Below, in pieces: positions 18,562 through 27,785 of a DNA stretch of 64,000 nt. Location: positions 1-64,000 of the forward strand of contig JAJPXP010000043.1 of the NCBI GenBank assembly GCA_021205365.1. Direction: 5' to 3'. Position numbers and translations under genes: made by a program. A model generated the notes under the pieces. That model was not told the origin of the DNA. It worked only from the letters and a program-made list of their open reading frames with translations, and did no database searches. Within the stretch, counting starts at the first letter, position 1. Each line of letters begins with the position of its first letter. The stretch is from Clostridia bacterium. GTDB taxonomy: Bacteria > Bacillota > Clostridia > Oscillospirales > Butyricicoccaceae.

Positions 18562-19217
18562 TGATATCCCATCCCATACACATTAGAAATATATTTGTGG
18601 TTTTCATCTTCGATTTTCTTGCGCAGTCGGTTAACATTGACAGCCAGTGCATGTTTATCAACAAACTGTCCGCCGCTGTCCCACAACCGTTCCAACAGAA
18701 TATCATAAGTCAATAGCTGTCCGGTATGAGAGCTTAGCTCATGCAGCAGGCGAAGCTCTGTCGGCGTGAAAGGCTGCTCCCGCCCATTTACAGACGCTTT
18801 TGCCTGATCGAAATCGATATATAAAAAGCCATCGTCAAAAACCCGGTTGTTTGATTCCATATTCCGCTTTAAAATCACAGCGATTCGTTTCAAAAGGATT
18901 TTCATAGAGAAGGGCTTGGTCACATAATCCTCTGCCCCTAGCTCATAGCCCTTTAAAATATCCTCTTCCAGATCTCTTGCTGTGAGAAAAAGCACGGATG
19001 CTTTCTTCTTATCCTTCATCCACGCACAAAAGGCAAACCCTTCCCCATCCGGCAAATTGACGTCCAGCAGCACCAATTCAGGTTTTTCTGCCAGATAGAC
19101 CTCTTTTGCTTCCTGCAGGCAATGTGCAGAACAAACAGAATAGTTTTCTTTCTCCAAAGCATACGCAATACCACGATGCAGCTCCCAATTATCTTCTATT
19201 ATCAATATTTTTTGCAT
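18546..19217 (-). CDS. OmpR/PhoB family response regulator
   Basis: Receiver (LLDVNLPDGEGFAFC, TARD, KPFSMKILLKR) plus winged-helix C-terminus. Confidence 0.92.
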   Translation of the reverse strand: MQKILIIEDNWELHRGIAYALEKENYSVCSAHCLQEAKEVYLAEKPELVLLDVNLPDGEGFAFCAWMKDKKKASVLFLTARDLEEDILKGYELGAEDYVTKPFSMKILLKRIAVILKRNMESNNRVFDDGFLYIDFDQAKASVNGREQPFTPTELRLLHELSSHTGQLLTYDILLERLWDSGGQFVDKHALAVNVNRLRKKIEDENHKYISNVYGMGYQWLDG

Positions 19218-19281
19218 GGTCCTTCCCTTTCCTTTGTACTTATATCATATTGTAGCATACAACGGCAGCATATGTGAAACT

Positions 19282-19297
19282 ATCACAGGATTGTGAT
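19282..19297. promoter_or_regulatory. Candidate response-regulator operator upstream of regulator gene
   Basis: ATCACA-GGAT-TGTGAT, same arms as 17626-17641. Confidence 0.55.
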
Positions 19298-19324
19298 AAT
19301 TCACCCGCTTTCACAAATCTACAG

Positions 19325-19353
19325 TTGAACCTGTTTTTTCTTTGCAGTACAAT
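19325..19353 (+). promoter_or_regulatory. Sigma-A-type promoter of aminotransferase gene
   Basis: TTGAAC - 17 nt - TACAAT, ~30 nt upstream of the ATG at 19384. Confidence 0.6.
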
Positions 19354-19383
19354 ATTACTATATGATCTCCAAGGAGTACAGCT

Positions 19384-20595
19384 ATGAAATATGATTTTAC
19401 TTCTATCATAGACCGCCGTGGTAAGGATGCCATGGCAATAGATGGCATCGGTAACATGCCTGGTTTTGCACCGACTGCACCAAAAGAGGGCTTTGATATC
19501 ATCCCCATGTGGGTAGCGGACATGAATTTTGCTACTGTCCCGACCATTTCAGAAGCGATCATTGCACGTGCAAAGCATCCGGCTTTCGGCTACTTCCAGC
19601 CCACAGAGGAGTATTTTGCTTCGATCATAAAATGGCAGGAAACCCGCAATGGTGTCACCGGTTTATCAAAAGAATGCATCGGCTATGAAAACGGCGTTCT
19701 GGGCGGGGTTATTTCCGCACTGAACTGTGTCTGCTCCAGAGGTGACAGGGTACTGGTACATTCCCCTACCTATGTTGGTTTCACCATGTCTTTAAAAAAG
19801 AATGGCTATCGCATGGTCCGCAGCCCGCTCAAATTAGACGAAACAGGTGTCTGGCGCATGGATTTTGAGGATATGGAACGCAAGCTGTCCGAAAAGAAAA
19901 TCCATGCCGCCATCTTATGCAGCCCGCACAATCCCAGTGGACGCGTATGGGAACGCTGGGAACTGGAAACCTGTATGAAACTGTTCAAAAAGTACGATGT
20001 ATATGTCATTTCCGATGAGATCTGGTCTGATCTGATACTGAATGGCCACAAGCACATACCAACACAGATGGTCAGTGCAGATGCACGCCAGCGTACCGCC
20101 GCAGTCTATGCACCGAGCAAAACCTTTAATCTCGCGGGCCTGATTGGCAGCTACCATATCATTTATAATACATGGTGGCGCGACCGTGTAGAAAGGGAAG
20201 CTTCTCTGTCCCACTATAATGACATGAATGTCCTCTCCATGCATGCCCTGATCGGCGCCTACAAACCGGAAGGCTATGAATGGGTAGATGAGCTGTGTGC
20301 CGTACTGTCTCAAAATATCAATTATGCCTGTGATTTTATCCATGAGCATTTTTCCGGTGTGGAAGTCTCCAAAGCCGAGGGCACCTATATGCTGTTTATC
20401 GACTGTGCAAAATGGTGTGAAGCACACGGCAAAACGCTGGGCGAGGTAGAACAGGCCTGCTGGGATGTCGGCGTTGCCGTTCAGGACGGACGCATGTTCC
20501 ATGGTTCGAGCCATATCCGTATGAATCTGGCGCTCCCATTCAGCCGTGTACAGGAAGCATTCCGCCGTCTGGAGCAGTATGTGTTTGTGGAATAA
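19384..20595 (+). CDS. MalY/PatB family PLP-dependent aminotransferase (cystathionine beta-lyase-like)
   Basis: IIPMWVADMNFATVPTI, LCSPHNPSGRVW, YAPSKTFNLAGL (PLP Lys). Confidence 0.88.
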   Translation: MKYDFTSIIDRRGKDAMAIDGIGNMPGFAPTAPKEGFDIIPMWVADMNFATVPTISEAIIARAKHPAFGYFQPTEEYFASIIKWQETRNGVTGLSKECIGYENGVLGGVISALNCVCSRGDRVLVHSPTYVGFTMSLKKNGYRMVRSPLKLDETGVWRMDFEDMERKLSEKKIHAAILCSPHNPSGRVWERWELETCMKLFKKYDVYVISDEIWSDLILNGHKHIPTQMVSADARQRTAAVYAPSKTFNLAGLIGSYHIIYNTWWRDRVEREASLSHYNDMNVLSMHALIGAYKPEGYEWVDELCAVLSQNINYACDFIHEHFSGVEVSKAEGTYMLFIDCAKWCEAHGKTLGEVEQACWDVGVAVQDGRMFHGSSHIRMNLALPFSRVQEAFRRLEQYVFVE

Positions 20596-20787
20596 TCAGA
20601 GGCGGTGATAGGTTCTCCGTCGAAGCCAAACACATTGTCGGAAATACGAGACTTCGGAAAGCTTATTCCATCATTGAGCAATTTGATCCTGTTTTTTTCC
20701 TCTTCTCTTTTGCAGTCTTCTGTGTTATAATGTATAAAAATTGTTTGGAGTATTTCCAAACGGATTCAAAACAATTGAATAAGAATA

Positions 20788-21090
20788 ATCGGTGCCTCTG
20801 CCTGCGGCTTTCGCGCAGAGACAGAGGGTAAAAGGGAAACAGGTGCAAATCCTGTACGATCTCGTCACTGTGATGGACGAGCACGGAGCAATTGTGCTTC
20901 GGCACGGTCACTGGCTTTTATGCTGGGAAGGCTGTTTCGTGCGATGACCCCTGAGTCAGGAAACCTGCCGCTTATTGGTACAGGAATTTCTATTCCAGAT
21001 CACGAGGTATTGATCGTACTGTTTTTGATACTGCGTTTGGCAGAGGATGGATTTGTATGGCTCTTTACTGTTAAAGGGCCTTTTTCTTTT
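20788..21090 (+). promoter_or_regulatory. Cobalamin riboswitch with terminator expression platform
   Basis: ggtgcctctgcctg...gggaaacaggtgcaaatcctgtacgatctcgtcactgtgat...ggtcactggc...tgctgggaaggc...gatgacccctgagtcaggaaacctgcc; then GGCTCTTTA-ctg-TTAAAGGGCC-TTTTTCTTTT. Confidence 0.88.
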
Positions 21091-21169
21091 CATGCTGACA
21101 GATTGGAGTATATTTCTGTATCTTCCTGTATCCAATTGTTTGACACAATTTATTTAGGAGGGTTACATA

Positions 21170-22183
21170 ATGAAAAAACTAACCGCTGTACTGCTCGTTC
21201 TGTCTGTAACCGTGGCTATGCTTCTGGCAGGCTGTGGTTCCAATGCATCTAACGACAACCAAAGTGCTGGTTCTGCAGGCTCTGCATCATCCACCACTGC
21301 TACCGGCTCCGGCGAAGCTGCCGCAGATGACGATGAAAACTACGACACCGGTAATGCTTCCCTGGATAACATCCGCAATCAGGATGACATCGGTGACAAC
21401 GAACTGCTGGTACTCAGCTTCGGCACCAGCTACAATGACAGCCGCCGCCTGACCATCGGCGCAATTGAGGACGATCTGGAAAATGCATATCCGGATTTCT
21501 CTGTCAGAAGAGGCTTTACTGCAAATATCATTATTGACCACATTCAGAAGCGCGACGGTATTCTGATTGATGACGTGGATGCTGCTATGAATCGTGCTGT
21601 TGACAATGGCGTTAAAAACCTGGTAATCCAGCCGACCCATCTGATGAATGGTCTGGAATATGACGAGCTGGTAGAGCAGGTTGGTCAGTATTCCGACGCA
21701 TTTGAAAAGGTTGCAATCGGTGAACCTCTGCTGACCAGCGAGGACGATTTCAAGCGCGTGGAAAAGGCTATCACCGAGTGGACCGCTGAGTATGATGACG
21801 GCGAAACCGCAATCTGCTTCATGGGCCACGGCACCGAGGCGGAATCCAATGAAGTTTACCAGAAGATGCAGGATCTGCTGGCAGCTGACGGCTATGACAA
21901 CTACTATGTAGGTACTGTTGAAGCAGAGCCGTCTCTGGATGACGTTCTGGCAAAGGTTCAAGCTGGCAACTACAAGCGTGTTATACTGGAACCGTTGATG
22001 GTTGTAGCTGGAGACCATGCGAATAACGATATGGCCGGTGATGAAGAAGATTCCTGGAAGACTACGTTTGAGAATGCCGGTTATGAAGTAACCTGCCTGC
22101 TCCGCGGTCTGGGCGAGAATGAAGCTATCCGCCAGATTTATGTTGAGCATGCACAGGCAGCTATTGATTCCCTGAATCAGTAA
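21170..22183 (+). CDS. CbiK-type cobaltochelatase family protein exported as a lipoprotein
   Basis: Signal peptide/lipobox MKKLTAVLLVLSVTVAMLLAGC; CbiK motifs LLVLSFGTSYNDSR, CFMGHGTEAESN, EPLMVVAGDHANNDMAGDEEDSWK. Confidence 0.85.
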   Translation: MKKLTAVLLVLSVTVAMLLAGCGSNASNDNQSAGSAGSASSTTATGSGEAAADDDENYDTGNASLDNIRNQDDIGDNELLVLSFGTSYNDSRRLTIGAIEDDLENAYPDFSVRRGFTANIIIDHIQKRDGILIDDVDAAMNRAVDNGVKNLVIQPTHLMNGLEYDELVEQVGQYSDAFEKVAIGEPLLTSEDDFKRVEKAITEWTAEYDDGETAICFMGHGTEAESNEVYQKMQDLLAADGYDNYYVGTVEAEPSLDDVLAKVQAGNYKRVILEPLMVVAGDHANNDMAGDEEDSWKTTFENAGYEVTCLLRGLGENEAIRQIYVEHAQAAIDSLNQ

Positions 22184-22238
22184 GCGTAAATTGTAATACG
22201 TAAGGGGCGGCTCGGGGCAATCTCGTGCCGTCCCTTTT

Positions 22239-23162
22239 TTGAAAGGTGAGACAAAAACTATGACAAAGACAAAAGTTTTTTCTGCTATTATGGCTTTTGC
22301 TATGATGCTGTCTGTTCTGTCCGGCTGTGGCGGAAACACCAATGGGAACCCGGCTACTTCCGTGGATACCGGATCCGCTGAAAGCCAGGTTGCCACTGCC
22401 GATGAAATGACCACACAGGAGGAAGTTGTGGAAGACGGCATGGAGCCCATTGCCGGCGATCAAGTGAAAGATGGTGTATATGATGTCACCGTGGATTCCA
22501 GCTCCAGCATGTTCAACATCACAGAATGTGAGCTGACTGTAAAAAATGGTGAAATGACTGCGGTCATGACCATGGGCGGTACCGGTTATCTGTATGTTTT
22601 TATGGGGACCGGTGAGAAAGCTGTCAAAGCGGCTGAAAGCGAATATATCCCATTTGAAGAGAAGGACAGCGGCGAGCATACCTTTACTGTTCCAGTAGAA
22701 GCGCTGGACAAAGGCATTGCCTGCACTGCGTTCAGCAAAAATAAGAAAAAGTGGTATGACCGCACCCTGGTATTCCGTGCGGATTCCTTGCCAATGGATG
22801 CCTTTGCTGAGGGTGTGATTACTACACCGGAAAGCCTGCATCTGGCAGACGGTACTTATACGGTTCATGTTGCACTGGAAGGCGGTTCCGGCCGCGCAAG
22901 CGTGGAATCTCCGGCTGAGCTGACCGTGAAAGACGGCGAGGTAACAGCAAAGCTTATCTGGAGCAGCTCAAACTATGATTATATGAAGGTAAATGGAGAA
23001 CAGTATAATCCGGTAAATACAGAGGGAAATTCTGCATTTGAGATTCCGGTTACTGCTTTTGACTATAAAATGCCGGTTTCCGCAGATACCACTGCCATGA
23101 GTACACCACATGAGATCGAATATACCCTGTATTTCGATTCTGCCACAATTGAAGCAAAATGA
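22239..23162 (+). CDS. Lipoprotein with two tandem related beta-type domains (NEAT-like, function unknown)
   Basis: Lipobox VLSGCGG; repeat DGVYDVTVDSS..ECELTVKNGEMTAVM vs DGTYTVHVALE..PAELTVKDGEVTAKL. Confidence 0.65.
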   Translation: MKGETKTMTKTKVFSAIMAFAMMLSVLSGCGGNTNGNPATSVDTGSAESQVATADEMTTQEEVVEDGMEPIAGDQVKDGVYDVTVDSSSSMFNITECELTVKNGEMTAVMTMGGTGYLYVFMGTGEKAVKAAESEYIPFEEKDSGEHTFTVPVEALDKGIACTAFSKNKKKWYDRTLVFRADSLPMDAFAEGVITTPESLHLADGTYTVHVALEGGSGRASVESPAELTVKDGEVTAKLIWSSSNYDYMKVNGEQYNPVNTEGNSAFEIPVTAFDYKMPVSADTTAMSTPHEIEYTLYFDSATIEAK

Positions 23163-24307
23163 GACGACTGAAAAAATGTCTGTCCCTTGTGCTGGTGTTC
23201 TGCCTGTGTCTAGCTGGCTGCGGTACAGCCTCCATATCGCAGCAAACTGGCACATGGTCAGAAATGGAATCCATTGGCAGTATGGATTTGCAGTATGCCA
23301 ATCAGTTCCGTGTGGATTACTATGAAGGCGGTTTTTCCCTCATTACCATCCGTGATACCGATCAATTCCTGGTTGTCCCCAAGGATGCTGACATACCGGA
23401 AGGACTGGGCAATGGTATTACCGTGCTGCAGCAGCCAATTGAAAATATCTATGTGGCGGCATCCTCTGCTATGGACTTATTTGGCGGGCTGGATGCAATA
23501 GACAACGTCCGTATGACCAGTACCAAACAATCTGACTGGAGTCTGCCGGAAGTACAGCAGGCAATAGAGGATGGGGATATCCTCTATGTCGGGAAATACA
23601 ATACACCGGATTACGAACAGGTCCTTTCAGAAAACTGCGGCATGGCAATTGAATCCACGATGATTTATCACAATCCCGAAACCAAAGAACAGCTCGAAAG
23701 CCTCGGCATTCCGGTCATGGTAGAGCATTCCAGCTATGAATCTCATCCATTGGGACGCATGGAATGGATCAAACTCTATGGCCTGCTTCTGGGAAAAACT
23801 GAGGAAGCAGAAGACTTTTTCAACCAGAAGGTAAACCAGTTGGACACCATTCTGACGGAAGAAAGTTCAGGGAAAACCGTTGCATTCTTTTATATCAGCT
23901 CCACTGGTTATGTCAATGTACATAAACCCGGAGATTATATTTCCAAAATGATCGAACTGGCTGGAGGAAGCTATGTGCCTACAGCGGATGATTTGAAGGT
24001 GGAAGAAAATGCGCTGTCCACCATGAACATGCAGATGGAAGCATTTTATGCAGCTGCGCAGGATGCGGACTATATCATCTACAACAGCACGATTGACGGT
24101 GAACTGGATACCATCGACCAGCTGCTGGGAAAAAGCTCCCTGCTCGCAGATTTTAAGGCAGTAAAAAATGGAGATGTCTGGTGCACAGAAAAAAATATGT
24201 TCCAGCAATCCACAGGCGCCGCAGATATGATTTCTGATCTGCATGCCATTGTTACCGATGAAGCGGATAACAGTGACCAGCTTACCTTTTTACATCGTTT
24301 GAAGTAA
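23159..24307 (+). CDS. ABC transporter substrate-binding lipoprotein (BtuF/FepB-like), probable corrinoid-binding
   Basis: LCLAGCGT lipobox; type III SBP features (IEDGDILYVGKYNTPDYEQVLSENCGMAIES...); ATGA overlap with upstream gene; riboswitch operon. Confidence 0.82.
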   Translation: MRRLKKCLSLVLVFCLCLAGCGTASISQQTGTWSEMESIGSMDLQYANQFRVDYYEGGFSLITIRDTDQFLVVPKDADIPEGLGNGITVLQQPIENIYVAASSAMDLFGGLDAIDNVRMTSTKQSDWSLPEVQQAIEDGDILYVGKYNTPDYEQVLSENCGMAIESTMIYHNPETKEQLESLGIPVMVEHSSYESHPLGRMEWIKLYGLLLGKTEEAEDFFNQKVNQLDTILTEESSGKTVAFFYISSTGYVNVHKPGDYISKMIELAGGSYVPTADDLKVEENALSTMNMQMEAFYAAAQDADYIIYNSTIDGELDTIDQLLGKSSLLADFKAVKNGDVWCTEKNMFQQSTGAADMISDLHAIVTDEADNSDQLTFLHRLK

Positions 24308-24320
24308 CAGGAGGAATGAC

Positions 24321-25334
24321 ATGAAACAGAAGCGTTCTGTCCGATATGCCATCAGCTATGTTGTGCTGGCAGTGCTTCTCTGCGCTTTGCTCGTCCTGAA
24401 TCTGAATGCAGGCAGTGTCAATCTGTCCATCGGGCAGGTGCTTCGTATTTTAACTGGACACAGCACAGAAAATACAGCGATTATCTGGGAAATCCGCCTC
24501 CCCCGCCTGCTTGCAGCAGCAATTTTAGGCGGAGCACTCTCTGTTTCCGGTTTCCTGCTGCAAACCTTTTTTGCCAATCCGATTGCTGGCCCGTTTGTAC
24601 TGGGTATTTCTTCCGGTGCAAAACTGGTCGTTGCTCTGGTTATGATTTTTTTCCTGGGGCGCGGCATTATCTTAGGCTCTGCTGCATTGATTCTCGCTGC
24701 TTTTGTCGGTTCGATGATTTCCATGGGCTTTATTCTGCTGATATCAAGCCGGGTGAAAAAAATGTCTTTACTGGTTATCAGCGGTGTTATGATCGGCTAT
24801 ATCTGCTCTGCTGTGACAGATTTTGTCGTTACCTTTGCAGATGATTCCAATATCATCAATCTGCACAACTGGTCAATGGGCAGTTTTTCCGGCATGAACT
24901 GGGGCAATGTCAAAACGATGACAGTGGTTGTAGCTGTTTCCCTGATTTTGACCTTCCTGCTGTCCAAGCCAATGGGTGCTTATCAGTTAGGCGAGGTTTA
25001 TGCACAAAATCTTGGCGTCAACATTAAGCTGTTCCGGGTGGAACTGATTGTATTATCAAGTATTTTATCCGCCTGTGTCACCGCTTTTGCCGGACCGATT
25101 TCCTTCGTCGGAATTGCAGTCCCGCATCTGGTAAAAAGCCTGTTCCGCACAGCAAAACCAATTGTCATCATTCCCGCCTGTTTTCTCGGCGGTTCTGTGT
25201 TCTGCCTGTTTTGTGATGTCATTGCACGGACAGTATTTGCACCGACAGAACTCAGTATCAGCTCAGTCACTGCTATTTTCGGCGCACCAATTGTCATTTG
25301 GATGATGCTGCACCGCAACACACGGAAAGGATAA
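24321..25334 (+). CDS. ABC transporter permease, FecCD/BtuC family
   Basis: IWEIRLPRLLAAAILGGALSVSGFLLQTFFANPIAGPFVLGISSGA. Confidence 0.9.
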   Translation: MKQKRSVRYAISYVVLAVLLCALLVLNLNAGSVNLSIGQVLRILTGHSTENTAIIWEIRLPRLLAAAILGGALSVSGFLLQTFFANPIAGPFVLGISSGAKLVVALVMIFFLGRGIILGSAALILAAFVGSMISMGFILLISSRVKKMSLLVISGVMIGYICSAVTDFVVTFADDSNIINLHNWSMGSFSGMNWGNVKTMTVVVAVSLILTFLLSKPMGAYQLGEVYAQNLGVNIKLFRVELIVLSSILSACVTAFAGPISFVGIAVPHLVKSLFRTAKPIVIIPACFLGGSVFCLFCDVIARTVFAPTELSISSVTAIFGAPIVIWMMLHRNTRKG

Positions 25335-25340
25335 AACGCA

Positions 25341-26453
25341 ATGAAAGAAGCGATTCTTCATACGGCAAAGCTTACTGTCGGCTACAACAAAAAAGCGTTA
25401 ATCCATGATATTGAAATCGCTGTCCGTCCGGGACAGATTTTAACCTTAATCGGCCCAAATGGCGCTGGAAAATCCACAATTTTGAAGAGTATCACGCGCC
25501 AGCTGGAACCGATTTCCGGTACGGTGTGGATTCAGAACCAATCGATCCAGCAAATCCATGAGCGGGATTTTGCCCAGACAGTGTCGGTTATGATGACCGG
25601 CTGGACAGAACCAGAGCTGATGCTTTGTGAAGAGGTCGTGGAATCCGGCCGTTTTCCCTATACTGGGCGGCTGGGGCTTTTATCTGCACATGACCACAAT
25701 AAAGTAAAGGAAGCCATGGAGCTGGTACATGTGACAGACTTAGCCGGACGCAATTTCAACTGTATCAGTGACGGGCAGCGACAGCGCGTTATGCTCGCCA
25801 GAGCAATCTGCCAGGAGCCGGATATTCTTGTTTTAGATGAGCCGACTTCTTTTCTTGACATCCGGCATAAGCTGGAGCTGTTATCCATTCTAAAGGAACT
25901 AGTACAGCAGAAGCAGCTTGCTGTTATCATGTCCCTGCATGAAATTGATCTGGCACAGAAGATATCAGATTATGTCCTGTGCATCAAACATGACCGGATT
26001 GACCGCTGTGGAACACCGGAAGAGATTTTTACTGCGGATTACATCCGTCAGCTGTATGGTGTCAACCACGGCAGCTATAACGGTTTTTATGGCTCTCTGG
26101 AGCTGGATGCACCCAGGGGTGAACCGCAAATTTTTGTCATCGGCGGTAGTGGCTCCGGTATTCCGGTTTACCGGAAATTGCAGCGTTCCGACATCCCCTT
26201 CATCGCAGGCATCCTGCATGAAAATGATCTGGATTATCCGGTTGCAAAAGCATTGGCTGCTGAGGTAATCACCGAAGAAGCTTTTGAACCAATCCGTGAA
26301 CCAGCAATCTGGAAGGCAACCGAAGCGATAAGCAGATGCTCCAAGGTTATCTGCTGTCTGGAGCACTTTGGCTCCGGTAATCAGGGAAACCTGCGGCTGT
26401 TAGAGCTGGCAAAGCAGCAGCATAAACACATCACAACAATGGTTATAGTATGA
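25341..26453 (+). CDS. ABC transporter ATP-binding protein (BtuD/FecE-like) with ~110-aa C-terminal extension
   Basis: Walker A GPNGAGKST, SDGQRQRVMLARA, ILVLDEPTSFLD; after ~255 aa an added domain PQIFVIGGSGSGIPVYRKLQRSDIPFIAGILHENDLDYPVAKAL... Confidence 0.87.
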   Translation: MKEAILHTAKLTVGYNKKALIHDIEIAVRPGQILTLIGPNGAGKSTILKSITRQLEPISGTVWIQNQSIQQIHERDFAQTVSVMMTGWTEPELMLCEEVVESGRFPYTGRLGLLSAHDHNKVKEAMELVHVTDLAGRNFNCISDGQRQRVMLARAICQEPDILVLDEPTSFLDIRHKLELLSILKELVQQKQLAVIMSLHEIDLAQKISDYVLCIKHDRIDRCGTPEEIFTADYIRQLYGVNHGSYNGFYGSLELDAPRGEPQIFVIGGSGSGIPVYRKLQRSDIPFIAGILHENDLDYPVAKALAAEVITEEAFEPIREPAIWKATEAISRCSKVICCLEHFGSGNQGNLRLLELAKQQHKHITTMVIV

Positions 26454-26455
26454 AG

Positions 26456-26490
26456 AAAGACGCCGATATCCGGCGTCTTCTCTATTTTGA
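26456..26490 (+). terminator. Terminator of the cobalamin operon
   Basis: AAGACGCCG-ATATC-CGGCGTCTT followed by ctctatttt. Confidence 0.65.
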
Positions 26491-26629
26491 TGTCTTTTCG
26501 CAACTCTTCTTTGAATCGCCCAGCTTTTCTTATATATCCTGTTTTCACTTCAGCTTTACAGCTGGAACGAACGATGCTACAATAATACTATTCTGTCAAC
26601 AGAAAATACTTTTAGAAAGGAAAACCTGT

Positions 26630-27637
26630 ATGCTCTCCGTTTTTTCCTATGCATTTAACGCAATTGCACCGATTCTGCTTCTGATCCTCCTGGGCTATTA
26701 TCTCAGGATAAAAGAGGTCTTTCCCCTCAGCTTTTTTAAGACAGTGAACCGGTTTGCCTTTCATTTCTGTTTTCCAGCGCTGATGTTTGTCAATCTCTAT
26801 TCTCTGGACAGTATCCGTGAAATTGATATAAAGCTGGTAGCCTATCTGATGACAAGCCTTGTCATCATTACCATAGTTGGTATCATCCTTTCGCAGCTGA
26901 TTACCGATGTTCGAAACCGAAAAGGCGTTCTGATTCAAGCCGGTTTCCGTTCCAACTTCGCTATCATTGGGCTGCCACTATCCGAAGGGCTTCTCGGCCC
27001 TTCCGGAAGTGCATTGTGTGCGACACTGCAGGCACCGACTGTCATTTACTTCAATGTGGTTTCCGTTCTTGCCTTGACCATTTATTCCGACGATGCAACA
27101 TTTCATGTCAAAAAACTTCTGGCGAACGTGGCAAAAAATCCTTTGATCCAAGGCTTATGCGCTGGGGTAATTGCCCTCATCATCCGTGAATGTATCCCTT
27201 GCAATGCCGACGGTTCTCTGGTATTTTCGCTTTCCGGAACCCTGCCATGGCTTTATACGACGCTGGAATATATCGCTCGCATCGCGACTCCGGTCTGCCT
27301 GATTATGCTTGGCGGACAGTTTAATTTTTCTGCTGTCCATGGTATCCGGAAAGAACTGATTTGCGGTGTTTGCATGCGTTTGATTCTGGCTCCGGTGCTG
27401 GGCTTCGGCATGGCATTTGCCGCTGTACATTTCGGCCTGTTGGATTTGTCTCCCAATGCCGTCGGCGTCATGATTGCAGCGTATGGGTCTCCCATTGCCG
27501 TATCCAGCGCAGTGATGGCACAGGAAATGCATGCGGATGATGTCCTTGCGGGACAGATTGTCGTTTGGACTTCCCTGCTGAGCATGATAACCATTTTTGT
27601 TATGGCAGTTCTGTTCCGTTCCATGGGAATACTTTGA
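26630..27637 (+). CDS. AEC family transporter (auxin efflux carrier-like permease)
   Basis: MLSVFSYAFNAIAPILLLILLGYYLRIKEVFPLSFFKTVNRFAFHFCFPALMF; 10-TM-like hydrophobic pattern. Confidence 0.85.
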   Translation: MLSVFSYAFNAIAPILLLILLGYYLRIKEVFPLSFFKTVNRFAFHFCFPALMFVNLYSLDSIREIDIKLVAYLMTSLVIITIVGIILSQLITDVRNRKGVLIQAGFRSNFAIIGLPLSEGLLGPSGSALCATLQAPTVIYFNVVSVLALTIYSDDATFHVKKLLANVAKNPLIQGLCAGVIALIIRECIPCNADGSLVFSLSGTLPWLYTTLEYIARIATPVCLIMLGGQFNFSAVHGIRKELICGVCMRLILAPVLGFGMAFAAVHFGLLDLSPNAVGVMIAAYGSPIAVSSAVMAQEMHADDVLAGQIVVWTSLLSMITIFVMAVLFRSMGIL

Positions 27638-27785
27638 TAATCAACGAAAAACAGTGTCTGTATATCAGCTGCGTTCTGAAATATTCCTATCGGAATAACG
27701 TCTATTGGAAAGAAAGGTGATCTATCGTGAAACGCTGCATTGTATTGACCGGAATAGCATAAAAATTTTATTTCAGGAGGTTACT

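Noticed and set aside
20580-20634. GTGTTTG/CAAACAC inverted repeat after the aminotransferase gene
   Set aside because: Short arms and a long loop; no U-tract; likely chance.
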